Below, piece by piece: positions 56,595-64,000 of a stretch of 64,000 nt of DNA (position 1 is the first letter of the stretch; each line of letters opens with the position of its first letter). This DNA is from Desulfuromonadaceae bacterium (GTDB lineage Bacteria; Desulfobacterota; Desulfuromonadia; Geobacterales; Pseudopelobacteraceae). The stretch lies in the NCBI GenBank assembly GCA_028683855.1, contig JAQUHA010000003.1, positions 1 through 64,000 on the forward strand. The letters are read 5' to 3'. Made by a program: the position numbers and the translations under genes. Below the pieces are notes generated by a model. That model was given only the letters and a program-made list of their open reading frames with translations, had not been told where the DNA came from and did not search any database.

Positions 56595-57845
56595 ATGAAA
56601 AGCAAACATGATATTGATGATGACGAGTTGATGGATGAAGCTCAGGATGCTGAAGAGATGGAAGACGGTAGTTTCGCCGAGATGTTTGAACAGAGCGGCA
56701 AGGATAATAAACGTTGGCTTGAGCCAGGGCAGAAAATAACCGGAAAAGTTCTTAAAATCGGGAATGAATGGCTGTTTATGGACACCGGTCAGAAAGGGGA
56801 GGGTGTCATCGAGCGCAAGGAGTTTCTTGATATCGACGGAAACCTTACTGTCGCTGAAGGTGATTCAATCTCTGCCTATTTCCTCTCCTCAAGCCAGGGT
56901 GAGATGCGATTTACAACTAAGATAGGTGGCGGCGCATCAACCGGTGGTGGCTCCGCCCAGCTTGAACAGGCGTGGCAGTCTAGAGTGCCGGTTGAAGGTA
57001 TCGTTGAAAAAGAGATCAAAGGTGGATACGAAATCAAGCTTGGCGGCACTACTCGTGCTTTCTGCCCATATTCACAGATTGCCCTTCGTCGTGTTGAGAA
57101 TCCAGAGGCACTGATTGGTACGCGACTGACATTTCTGATCAGCGAATATGCGGAAGATGGCAGAAACATAATTGTTTCGCGACGTGCTCTGCTTGAGGAG
57201 GAACAGCAGCGTCTGAAAGAGGATGCGCAGGCCGCTATTTCAGTTGGAATGATCGTTGATGGGACGGTTACCTCTCTTCAGGATTACGGGGCGTTTGTAG
57301 ATATCGGTGCTCTTGAAGGACTGCTTCCTGTTTCTGAAATCGCCTGGAGCAGGGTTAAAGATGTTCGCGAAGTCCTTACTGTTGGTCAGCGGGTAAAGGT
57401 TGTTATCAAATCAATAGATACAGAAAAAGACCGTATCTCTTTAAGTCTCAAGGATACTCTTGCAGATCCGTGGGAAATGGTGACGGCTAACTTCCCTGAA
57501 GGGTCGTTTCATACCGGAACAGTTGCACGCCTTGACACCTTTGGCGCGTTTGTAACTATAGGTGATGGCGTTGACGGTCTTCTTCATATCTCAAAGCTCG
57601 GTTCCGGCAAGCAGATTAACCACCCACGCGAAGTTGTCAAAGAGGGTGAGCAGATAGAAGTTAAAATTGAAGCAATTGACCGCGCCAGTCGCCGTATCTC
57701 CCTTGCTCTGGCCGGTCCGGCTCGTGCCGCAGCTGAAGAAGAGGCGACTATGAGTGAATTCCGAAAACAGGCGGATGATGCCCCCAAAGGTATGGGTACC
57801 TTGGCGGATATGATGCGGAGCAAAACTCAAAAAAACAGGAAGTAG
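56595..57845 (+). CDS. Protein with four S1 RNA-binding domains
   Basis: 416 residues. An acidic N-terminal tail (1-35) is followed by four S1 domains at about 45-115, 130-205, 215-290 and 300-380; the last two are the most canonical (DYGAFVDIGALEGLLPVSEI, TFGAFVTIGDGVDGLLHISK). Shorter than ribosomal protein S1; probably an S1-like translation or RNA factor. Ribosome site GGAGGAG. 3 bp from the next gene. Confidence 0.88.
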   Translation: MKSKHDIDDDELMDEAQDAEEMEDGSFAEMFEQSGKDNKRWLEPGQKITGKVLKIGNEWLFMDTGQKGEGVIERKEFLDIDGNLTVAEGDSISAYFLSSSQGEMRFTTKIGGGASTGGGSAQLEQAWQSRVPVEGIVEKEIKGGYEIKLGGTTRAFCPYSQIALRRVENPEALIGTRLTFLISEYAEDGRNIIVSRRALLEEEQQRLKEDAQAAISVGMIVDGTVTSLQDYGAFVDIGALEGLLPVSEIAWSRVKDVREVLTVGQRVKVVIKSIDTEKDRISLSLKDTLADPWEMVTANFPEGSFHTGTVARLDTFGAFVTIGDGVDGLLHISKLGSGKQINHPREVVKEGEQIEVKIEAIDRASRRISLALAGPARAAAEEEATMSEFRKQADDAPKGMGTLADMMRSKTQKNRK

Positions 57846-57848
57846 GCT

Positions 57849-58151
57849 ATGACTGACTGTTCGACAGAAGGTTCAGGGTGGGAAGGTCGCTGTAAACAGT
57901 GTGGCAGTTGCTGTTTTGAAAAAATCGAAGATGAGCGGGGTAATATCTTCTACATGCAGTCTGCCTGCCGGTTTCTCGATCTTGATACACGTCGCTGCAA
58001 GATTTACGGACGAAGGTTTAAGATTAATCCAAGCTGCGTGAAGTTAACTCCGGAGCTTGTTCAAAGCCTCCGCTGGCTTCCAAAAAACTGCGGTTATCAT
58101 ATCAATAACGAAACAGAACCACCTCCGGCGAGGAGGGGAAAGAGAAAGTAA
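57849..58151 (+). CDS. YkgJ-like cysteine cluster protein
   Basis: 100 residues. CKQCGSCCFEK (CxxCGxCC) plus later cysteines in SACRFLDLDTRRCKIYGRR and PSCVK match the YkgJ/UPF0153-type metal-binding family. Function unknown. Tightly linked to the S1-domain gene. Confidence 0.82.
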   Translation: MTDCSTEGSGWEGRCKQCGSCCFEKIEDERGNIFYMQSACRFLDLDTRRCKIYGRRFKINPSCVKLTPELVQSLRWLPKNCGYHINNETEPPPARRGKRK

Positions 58152-58157
58152 AATATT

Positions 58158-58193
58158 AAAAAGGTCAATAACTCAAGATTATTGACCTTTTTT
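58158..58193. terminator. Bidirectional terminator before metF
   Basis: Perfect stem AAAAAGGTCAATAA/TTATTGACCTTTTT with a 7-nt loop, between converging genes. Confidence 0.9.
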
Positions 58194-58217
58194 CCACCCA
58201 TAAAGTCTTTTCAGTAC

Positions 58218-59087
58218 TTACTGCAGACCATCCACCAGATTCAGAACTACCTCAGAGCGGTTAAGAGTATAGATGTGAACACCTGGAACTCCGGCTTTCA
58301 GAAGTTCGGCAGCCTGCCGTCTGGCATGGGCAATTCCGACTTTTTGAACTGCCGCAGCCCCTCCTGACAGATCGGCTTCTTCAAGTTGTGCCAGAAAATC
58401 CGGCGGTATTGTGGCTCCGCAGAGAGATACGATGCGTTTGATTACCTTCAGGCTGACAACTGGCAGAATGCCCGGAATTATCGGCTTGATGATTCCGGCT
58501 TCACGAGCCCGTCTGACAAATGAGTGATAGAGTTCGTTGTCGAAAAAAAGCTGCGTAATGGCAAAGTCCGCGCCATTGTCAAGTTTGATTTTCAGATAGG
58601 AGAGATCGGCCTCGGCGTTTGCCGATTCAGGGTGTACCTCCGGATAGGCGGCAACACCTATCCCCATCGGCGGGAATTCTGTTTTGATCAGATTAACCAG
58701 ATCCGACGCGTACTGAAGAGGTGAAGGGAGTGGGGTTTCAACTGTTCCGTCCTGCGGAAGATCACCACGCAATGCGAGAACATTGTTGACGCCAGCCGCA
58801 GTTAGATCGCTTAAAAATTTGCTTACTTCATCACTGTTAGAGCCGAGACATGTCAGATGCGCCATTGTCTCAATGCCGTACTCCTGCTGTATTCTGGTGA
58901 CTATTTCAAGGGAATCAACATTTGTGCTTCCGCCTGCTCCATATGTTACAGATGCAAAGAGCGGTTTTAGTACTGCAAGTCGCTCAACAGTCTGGAAAAA
59001 AGCTGGCCAGTCTTCCCTTATTTTCGGAGGAAAATATTCCAATGAGATAAACTGTTTCTCTGGGTTTATTGAGTCTATAATTTTCAT
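58218..59087 (-). CDS. metF: Methylenetetrahydrofolate reductase
   Basis: 289 residues, the usual bacterial size. N-terminal ISLEYFPPK, then SVTYGAGGST (FAD/folate), HLTCLGSNSDE and NVLALRGDLP are the MetF signatures. It reduces methylene-THF to methyl-THF for methionine synthesis or C1 metabolism. No NADH-interacting partner gene is adjacent. Confidence 0.95.
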   Translation of the reverse strand: MKIIDSINPEKQFISLEYFPPKIREDWPAFFQTVERLAVLKPLFASVTYGAGGSTNVDSLEIVTRIQQEYGIETMAHLTCLGSNSDEVSKFLSDLTAAGVNNVLALRGDLPQDGTVETPLPSPLQYASDLVNLIKTEFPPMGIGVAAYPEVHPESANAEADLSYLKIKLDNGADFAITQLFFDNELYHSFVRRAREAGIIKPIIPGILPVVSLKVIKRIVSLCGATIPPDFLAQLEEADLSGGAAAVQKVGIAHARRQAAELLKAGVPGVHIYTLNRSEVVLNLVDGLQ

Positions 59088-59316
59088 GTTTCTCCAATGC
59101 AGATAAGTACTCGAATTGCAACAGCCTCTCTTTTATATAAAATTTAAAACAAATAGCAATAGAAGATTTTTAATCAGGATTTTTGATTTGACAGTTTACA
59201 AGTTGATGACGTATAGAAGTTAACCGCATTATGTGTCTTTTCCCAGCTTGTTAGCCTACCGGTGATATTCATTGAGTGCCATCCTGAATTTAATAAAAGT
59301 ATAGAGAGAACTGACA

Positions 59317-60207
59317 ATGTTTAATTTGAAACCTGATGTAGTTGCTCGCCTCGAACGAGTATTAAGTTCCGTTGAAATGTTGCTCCCCAAAGCTGTAGCC
59401 GCAATCGACTGGTCCACCTGCCATGCTGCCAACTGGCGCAGACACTCATTCTCCGGCTATCTTGAGCCTGTCAGAGTGACCGATACCACCACCTTAAAAG
59501 AACTGCTCGGTGTTGAGGAGCAGAAAGAGATCATGGTCAGCAATACCCGCCAGTTTCTGGCCGGACTGCCAGCCAACAACGCTCTTCTCTGGGGCTCCAG
59601 AGGCTCAGGAAAATCCTCCATCGTAAAGGCGCTACTAAATGAATATGCAGATCAGGGGTTACGATTTATTCAGGTTGAGAAGGAAGACCTGATTTATCTC
59701 TCCGAGATATTCAACGCCGTTGAGAATCAACCTTACCGATTTATTCTGCTCTGTGACGACCTTACTTTTGAAGTGGGTGAGTTGAGTTACAAGATGCTTA
59801 AAAGTGCCCTGGATGGATCTGTCTACTCGGCTCCCGAAAACGTTCTGATCTATGTAACATCAAATCGTCGCCATCTCTTGCCCGAATACGAATCCGACCA
59901 TCTAGGTGGAAAATTTGTGAAGGGTGAACTCCAACAGAGTGAAGCAATGGAGGAAAAAGTTTCTCTCTCCGACCGCTTTGGTATCTGGGTCGCGTTCTAC
60001 GCATTTTCGCAGGATCGCTATCTGGACGCTGTACGCCTAAATGTAGAGAAAGAGTGTGAAATGAGGAAAGTTCAGATTCCATGGAGCAGCGAGATTGAGC
60101 GTGATGCAATCCAGTGGTCGCACGACAAGAGTAAGCGTTGTGGACGAACAGCTTACCAGTTTGCCAGGAACTGGGTGGGGAAGTATCTTCTTACTGCACG
60201 AAAATAA
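59317..60207 (+). CDS. DUF815 AAA-type ATPase
   Basis: 296 residues. Walker A LLWGSRGSGKSS and Walker B ILLCDDLTFE; DRFGIWVAFYAFSQDRYLDAV and the C-terminal GRTAYQFARNWVG are typical of DUF815 (YokA/PF05673). Function unknown, soluble. It precedes fur by 80 bp on the same strand. Confidence 0.9.
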   Translation: MFNLKPDVVARLERVLSSVEMLLPKAVAAIDWSTCHAANWRRHSFSGYLEPVRVTDTTTLKELLGVEEQKEIMVSNTRQFLAGLPANNALLWGSRGSGKSSIVKALLNEYADQGLRFIQVEKEDLIYLSEIFNAVENQPYRFILLCDDLTFEVGELSYKMLKSALDGSVYSAPENVLIYVTSNRRHLLPEYESDHLGGKFVKGELQQSEAMEEKVSLSDRFGIWVAFYAFSQDRYLDAVRLNVEKECEMRKVQIPWSSEIERDAIQWSHDKSKRCGRTAYQFARNWVGKYLLTARK

Positions 60208-60258
60208 TTGACCACCATATAATGTTTTAGCTTGTATTTTTTCCTCGCCCTCCTTATA

Positions 60259-60275
60259 TTGAATTTCATGTTCAA
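60259..60275 (+). promoter_or_regulatory. Fur-box candidate upstream of fur
   Basis: TTGAATTTCATGTTCAA, a 17-bp imperfect palindrome 12 bp before the fur start. It matches the site before feoB in length and end bases (TTGAA...TCAA), suggesting autoregulation. Confidence 0.6.
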
Positions 60276-60287
60276 TAAGGGGGGCGA

Positions 60288-60719
60288 ATGATTCTCGAAA
60301 AGAAGAAAGCATTTAATAGTTTTGCCGCTGAAAAGGGTCTTCGCTCAACTCGCCAACGAGATATCATTCTCGACATCTTTCTCTCCACACATCAGCATAT
60401 CAGCGTCGAGGAGTTATACCTCAAAATTAAATCCAGTAATCCGGGGATTGGCCATGCGACAGTTTACCGTACGCTAAAGCTCTTTGCCGAATCCGGACTG
60501 GCACGAGAGATACACCTGCATGACGGCCAAACTCGATATGAGCACGCTATGGAGGGTGAACATCACGACCACCTCGTCTGCACCGGCTGTGATACGATCA
60601 TCGAATTTGAGGATGAGACGATTGAAAAGTTACAGAGAGAGATAGCATCACGGCATGGATTCAAGATTAATAATCATAAAATGGAAATTTACGGCCTCTG
60701 TTCTGACTGCAGAAAATAG
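60288..60719 (+). CDS. fur: Ferric uptake regulator Fur
   Basis: 143 residues, normal for Fur. Winged helix N-terminal half (LRSTRQRDIILDIFLSTHQH, GIGHATVYRTLKLF), metal site EGEHHDHLVC and two CxxC pairs (CTGC, CSDC) for structural zinc. It represses iron uptake genes when Fe(II) is bound. Its likely targets include the feoB unit next door. Confidence 0.94.
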   Translation: MILEKKKAFNSFAAEKGLRSTRQRDIILDIFLSTHQHISVEELYLKIKSSNPGIGHATVYRTLKLFAESGLAREIHLHDGQTRYEHAMEGEHHDHLVCTGCDTIIEFEDETIEKLQREIASRHGFKINNHKMEIYGLCSDCRK

Positions 60720-60734
60720 CTCAGTCATCCTGAT

Positions 60735-60762
60735 ACCCTCGAGTAAGTGAGGGTGTTTTTTT
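60735..60762 (+). terminator. Terminator between fur and feoB
   Basis: Stem ACCCTC/GAGGGT with an 8-nt loop, then GTTTTTTT. Confidence 0.75.
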
Positions 60763-60771
60763 GGCTTTGTA

Positions 60772-60788
60772 TTGAAAATGAATATCAA
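60772..60788 (+). promoter_or_regulatory. Fur-box candidate upstream of feoB
   Basis: TTGAAAATGAATATCAA, 22 bp before the feoB start and after the fur terminator. It fits a 6-1-6 Fur site and resembles the site before fur. Confidence 0.65.
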
Positions 60789-60809
60789 AAGCATAAAAGG
60801 AAGAGAAAA

Positions 60810-62795
60810 ATGGCAACATGTTGTTCGAAACAGACCGAATCTTCATCGCTTTCTTCATCCCGGAAGGTTGCTCTTGTTGGTAATCCCAATGTCGGGAAGA
60901 GCGTCCTGTTTAATGCGCTGACTGGCGCATACGTCACAGTATCGAATTATCCCGGAACTTCTGTTGAGGTCTCACGCGGCAATGCTGTAATCAATAGTCA
61001 GGCGTGGGAAGTAATCGATACACCCGGTATGTATTCCATTCATACAATAACTGAAGAGGAGCGGGTAGCCCGCGAGATTCTGCTTCACGAGAGTCCGGAT
61101 GTTGTTGTTCACGTTCTGGATGCGCGTAATCTGGAGAGAATGCTGGCAATGACGATTCAGCTGATCGAAGCCGGACTGCCGGTTATTCTTGTGGTCAATA
61201 TTATGGACGAAGCTGAACGTATGGGGCTCTCAATTGACCTCGAACTCCTTCAGCAGAAACTCGGTATTCCGGTTATCGGTGCTGCCACCGCCCGTAAGCG
61301 CGGTATTGAAGAAATACGTGCGGCTATCAATGGTTATCGCTGCTCCTGCGAACAGCGGCACTTTGAGTACAGTCGCCTGCTTGAGCGGGACATAAACGAA
61401 GTAACCGTCATGATGCAGGGGGAGTACATTCTCTCCGTGAGAGCGCTGGCACTTCTGCTGTTACAGCAGGATGATGAAATTTCTGATCTCCTTCGCCATC
61501 GAGAAGGTGACGGATACGCTCCATTAGCGGAGAAAGTTCGCGAAATTTCATTCGAACGCCGCGAATCATTTCACCTTGACCTCTCACTTGAACGAAATGA
61601 GATGGTCAAACGCATTATAAACGGTGTTTTTACAGCTCCAAATAAACGTGTAGTAACATTTGCAGAACGAATCTCAAAGCTTGCCGTTCAACCCATTACC
61701 GGTGTTCCGCTGCTTATTGTGGTCCTCTACTTCGGACTCTATCAGTTCGTAGGCGTATTCGGTGCCGGTACTGTTGTTGATCTCCTGGAGAAAAAGCTGT
61801 TTGAAGGGATTTTTAATCCATGGATTATCGGGGTTGTGAATAGCATTATACCGTGGGTTATCATTCAGGAACTCTTTGTTGGAGAGTACGGAATAATTAC
61901 ACTGGGGTTGCGGTATGCCGTTGGAATTATTCTCCCGATTGTGGCGACCTTCTTCATTTTCTTCTCTTTTCTTGAGGATACCGGCTATTTTCCACGGCTT
62001 GCGCTTCTTGTGGATAGAATATTCAAGCACTTTGGTCTGACTGGGCGCGCCGTTATACCGATGGTACTCGGTTTCGGCTGCGATACAATGGCTACCATGG
62101 TTACTCGTACCCTTGAGACGACCAGAGAGAGAATAATTGCCACAATTCTGCTCTCCCTGACAATTCCCTGCTCTGCGCAGTTGGGTGTAATTATGTCACT
62201 TCTTTCCAAATATCCGGGGGCGCTTGCCGTATGGAGCGGCTGCCTTCTGCTGCTCTTTCTGCTGGTCGGACTGCTCTCGGCAAAAATAATTCCCGGGGAG
62301 GCTCCGATGTTTTATATGGAGCTGCCACCGATGCGTCTGCCGCAGTTGGGCAATGTTCTGACAAAAACCTACACCCGTATGCAGTGGTATTTTATGGAAA
62401 TTCTACCGCTTTTTGTCCTTGCATCGGTTCTGCTCTGGCTTGGCAAAATTACCGGCTTCTTTGAAAAGATGGTGAATGCCATGGCGCCAGTAATGGCCTC
62501 TATCGGTTTGCCTAGAGAAACGGCGGTATCCTTCATATTCGGTTTCTTCCGCAGGGATTACGGCGCAGCAGGTTTATACGAGCTTGAGACCAAAGGTTTA
62601 ATGGATGCCCGTCAGCTGACCGTCGCCGCTGTTACACTGACTCTCTTCATACCCTGTATTGCCCAGTTTCTGATAATGAAGAAGGAGCGTGGCTGGAAAG
62701 TTGCCGGTGGAATCGGAATTTTCGTAAGTCTGCTTGCATTTGCCAGTGGTTATCTGCTTAATAAAGCTTTGATAATTACAGGATTATTGGCATGA
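60810..62795 (+). CDS. feoB: Ferrous iron transporter FeoB
   Basis: 661 residues from ATG 60810 (AGGAAGAG; the frame extends 21 codons further up without support). N-terminal G domain with GNPNVGKS, DTPGM and a NIMDE G4 motif, then a helical GDI-like part and a membrane domain with two Gate repeats (LGFGCDTMAT, FGFFRRDYGAAG). It imports Fe(II). The N terminus has a CC pair (MATCCSK). Its stop overlaps the next gene (ATGA). Confidence 0.96.
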   Translation: MATCCSKQTESSSLSSSRKVALVGNPNVGKSVLFNALTGAYVTVSNYPGTSVEVSRGNAVINSQAWEVIDTPGMYSIHTITEEERVAREILLHESPDVVVHVLDARNLERMLAMTIQLIEAGLPVILVVNIMDEAERMGLSIDLELLQQKLGIPVIGAATARKRGIEEIRAAINGYRCSCEQRHFEYSRLLERDINEVTVMMQGEYILSVRALALLLLQQDDEISDLLRHREGDGYAPLAEKVREISFERRESFHLDLSLERNEMVKRIINGVFTAPNKRVVTFAERISKLAVQPITGVPLLIVVLYFGLYQFVGVFGAGTVVDLLEKKLFEGIFNPWIIGVVNSIIPWVIIQELFVGEYGIITLGLRYAVGIILPIVATFFIFFSFLEDTGYFPRLALLVDRIFKHFGLTGRAVIPMVLGFGCDTMATMVTRTLETTRERIIATILLSLTIPCSAQLGVIMSLLSKYPGALAVWSGCLLLLFLLVGLLSAKIIPGEAPMFYMELPPMRLPQLGNVLTKTYTRMQWYFMEILPLFVLASVLLWLGKITGFFEKMVNAMAPVMASIGLPRETAVSFIFGFFRRDYGAAGLYELETKGLMDARQLTVAAVTLTLFIPCIAQFLIMKKERGWKVAGGIGIFVSLLAFASGYLLNKALIITGLLA

Positions 62796-62983
62796 TCTGC
62801 GGTTTTTGCGGTTACAAATTTGAAGAGAGCGAAGGGAAGAGCAGCTGTGGCGGCTGTTCCGGTGGCTGTCACTCCATCCACTGTCCAAGATGTAACTATA
62901 AAAATCCGCTGGAGTCCGGCGTAGTTAGAAAATTAAAATCAATCTTCGGAAAAAAGCCTGAAAATGAGGGGGAGAAACAATGA
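62792..62983 (+). CDS. Small cysteine-rich Feo-operon protein
   Basis: 63 residues with nine cysteines (ICGFCGYKF, SCGGCSGGCHSIHCPRCNY), a rubredoxin- or zinc-ribbon-like pattern. 4-base overlaps link it to feoB and to the DtxR/FeoA gene, so the three are translationally coupled. It may bind or deliver iron; unproven. Confidence 0.8.
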   Translation: MICGFCGYKFEESEGKSSCGGCSGGCHSIHCPRCNYKNPLESGVVRKLKSIFGKKPENEGEKQ

Positions 62984-63624
62984 AGTTGTCCGAGAAAGCT
63001 GAAGAGATACTTGAAGCGTTATGGATTGCCGTTGAGGAGAGTGGGGCTGCATTTCTCGATCCGGAAAAGATGGCATTTCCGACGGATGATCCGGCATATC
63101 GTGAACTTACCGGCCACGCCCTCATCGAGATCAGGCAGGGGATGATTTATTTCCGTCCGGAGGGGCGTGAAGAGGGGAAGATAACTATCCGTCGACATCG
63201 TCTGGCCGAACGGCTGATGATGGATGTTCTCAATATCCGTGGTGAGGATGGCGATAACAAAGCCTGCCAGTTTGAACATCTTCTGAACGAAGGGGTTGAT
63301 GTCAAGATATGCACAATGCTCAACCATCCGACAACCTGTCCGCATGGCAAACCGATCCCTCCGGGTGAATGTTGCCATCAGGCACGTGCAGATGGTGATC
63401 TGGGGGTTGTGCCTCTTACCGAATTCAAATCGGGGCAGGAGGGGGAGATCGCCTACATCCAGACCGAGGATAACAAAAAAATGCAGAAACTCATGGCTAT
63501 GGGGGTTCTGCCTGGTAACAGAATCATATTGACCCATGCATATCCTTCGTACATTTTCCGTGTCGGATATTCCGAATTTGCGATTGACAGCAACCTCGCA
63601 AAAGAAATATTTGTACGCAAGTAG
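62980..63624 (+). CDS. DtxR/IdeR-like regulator fused to a FeoA domain
   Basis: 214 residues. N-terminal winged-helix-like part (about 1-75), a dimerisation/metal part with CTMLNHPTTCPHGKPIPPGECC (about 108-130), and a C-terminal FeoA/SH3-like domain (about 140-214; LTEFKSGQEGEIAYIQTEDN, KLMAMGVLPGNRI). It probably senses Fe(II) or Mn(II), and replaces the separate FeoA of other operons. The N-terminal HTH is weak by eye, so the regulator role is moderate. Confidence 0.8.
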   Translation: MKLSEKAEEILEALWIAVEESGAAFLDPEKMAFPTDDPAYRELTGHALIEIRQGMIYFRPEGREEGKITIRRHRLAERLMMDVLNIRGEDGDNKACQFEHLLNEGVDVKICTMLNHPTTCPHGKPIPPGECCHQARADGDLGVVPLTEFKSGQEGEIAYIQTEDNKKMQKLMAMGVLPGNRIILTHAYPSYIFRVGYSEFAIDSNLAKEIFVRK

Positions 63625-63642
63625 CTATATTCAATTCTCCTA

Positions 63643-63671
63643 TTGACAAAGCCCGGGAGATTCTGTTTTAT
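63643..63671 (+). promoter_or_regulatory. Candidate promoter of the aminotransferase gene
   Basis: Perfect TTGACA, 17-nt spacer, TTTTAT, about 70 bp before the start codon. Confidence 0.5.
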
Positions 63672-63740
63672 TGCGCCCTTGCTACTTCAAATTGATGAAT
63701 CACACAACTAAAGTTGGTAAAAACTTCCGGGAGGAAAACG

Positions 63741-64000
63741 ATGAACCCATTAGCACAGGAACTCAACGATCTGCTTACACAACACAGCCCTCACGTATTG
63801 GAAATGCTCTCCGATCTTGGTAAAAATCTCTTTTTTCCGAAGGGTATTCTGACCCAATCTGCCGAAGCCAAGGATAAGGCTCATAAATACAATGCAACAA
63901 TCGGTATCGCCACCGAAAACGGCGGACCAATGTACCTGAAGTGCATTCAGGACAAACTGTCAGAGTTTGATCCTAAAGATATCTTCCCTTACGCACCTCC
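63741..64000 (+). CDS. PLP-dependent aminotransferase (class I/II), 5' part
   Basis: The first 86 codons, cut by the window edge. ATG with GGGAGGA. The N-terminal pattern LGKNLFFPKGILTQSAEAKD followed by NATIGIATENGGPMYL is that of an aspartate-aminotransferase-like family common in this group. The catalytic lysine lies outside the window. It starts a new transcription unit after the Feo operon. Confidence 0.8.
   Translation, partial: MNPLAQELNDLLTQHSPHVLEMLSDLGKNLFFPKGILTQSAEAKDKAHKYNATIGIATENGGPMYLKCIQDKLSEFDPKDIFPYAP

Overview
The window reads as a chromosomal segment of a Desulfuromonadales/Geobacterales-type deltaproteobacterium of moderate GC. The basis is gene content and order: pilB-pilT-pilC-pilS, pyrR-pyrB-pyrC-carA ... 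carB-greA, fur-feoB-(Cys-rich)-DtxR/FeoA, a moxR/DUF58/transglutaminase block, class I fumarase, and very many hybrid histidine kinases. No species is assigned. There is no prophage, CRISPR array or complete insertion sequence.

Layout. 1-411: a possible gene tail, then a non-coding stretch. 412-6081 (+): type IV pilus motor and platform genes pilB, pilT, pilC and the sensor kinase pilS; pilR, normally next, is absent. 6091-21281 (-): a 15 kb signalling island. In transcription order it is a REC-GGDEF diguanylate cyclase, a multi-TM GAF protein, a 1216-residue hybrid kinase with three receivers, a PhnD-like binding protein, a HAMP-GAF protein, CheR, CheB, two related HDFNN-type hybrid kinases, and a DJ-1/PfpI domain fused to an HD-GYP phosphodiesterase. 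Several genes overlap by 4 bases. c-di-GMP synthesis lies at one end and hydrolysis at the other. 21482-24000: tRNA-Ala(GGC), a secreted caspase-like protein, and eroded pieces of a transposase and a type III restriction Res subunit.

24088-30742 (+): an M16 peptidase, then the pyrimidine operon pyrR-pyrB-pyrC-carA behind a PyrR-type attenuator, a radical SAM protein and a DUF486 membrane protein. 30749-37882: an accessory block that separates carA from carB. It holds MntA/HepT and YoeB/YefM toxin-antitoxin pairs, a DUF4160/DUF2442 pair, a secreted MORN-repeat protein, tandem secreted paralogues, several orphan genes, a perfect 42-bp palindrome, three REP-like motifs and two integron attC-like hairpins. 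37883-45682 (+): carB, greA, a DUF1858 protein, then moxR, DUF58 and a TgpA-like transglutaminase. 45725-46960: tRNA-His(GTG), a small unknown gene and a higB/higA pair.

47029-64000: mostly housekeeping genes: a formate/nitrite channel, ispG, proS, paaK, a zinc-ribbon protein, fumarase, htpG (-), an S1-domain protein, a Cys-cluster protein, metF (-), a DUF815 ATPase, then the iron operon fur / feoB / Cys-rich / DtxR-FeoA with two matching Fur-box candidates, and the start of an aminotransferase cut by the window edge.

Best candidates for something undescribed are the signalling island with its DJ-1-HD-GYP fusion and kinase-less GAF-coil proteins, and the cassette-like block between carA and carB.
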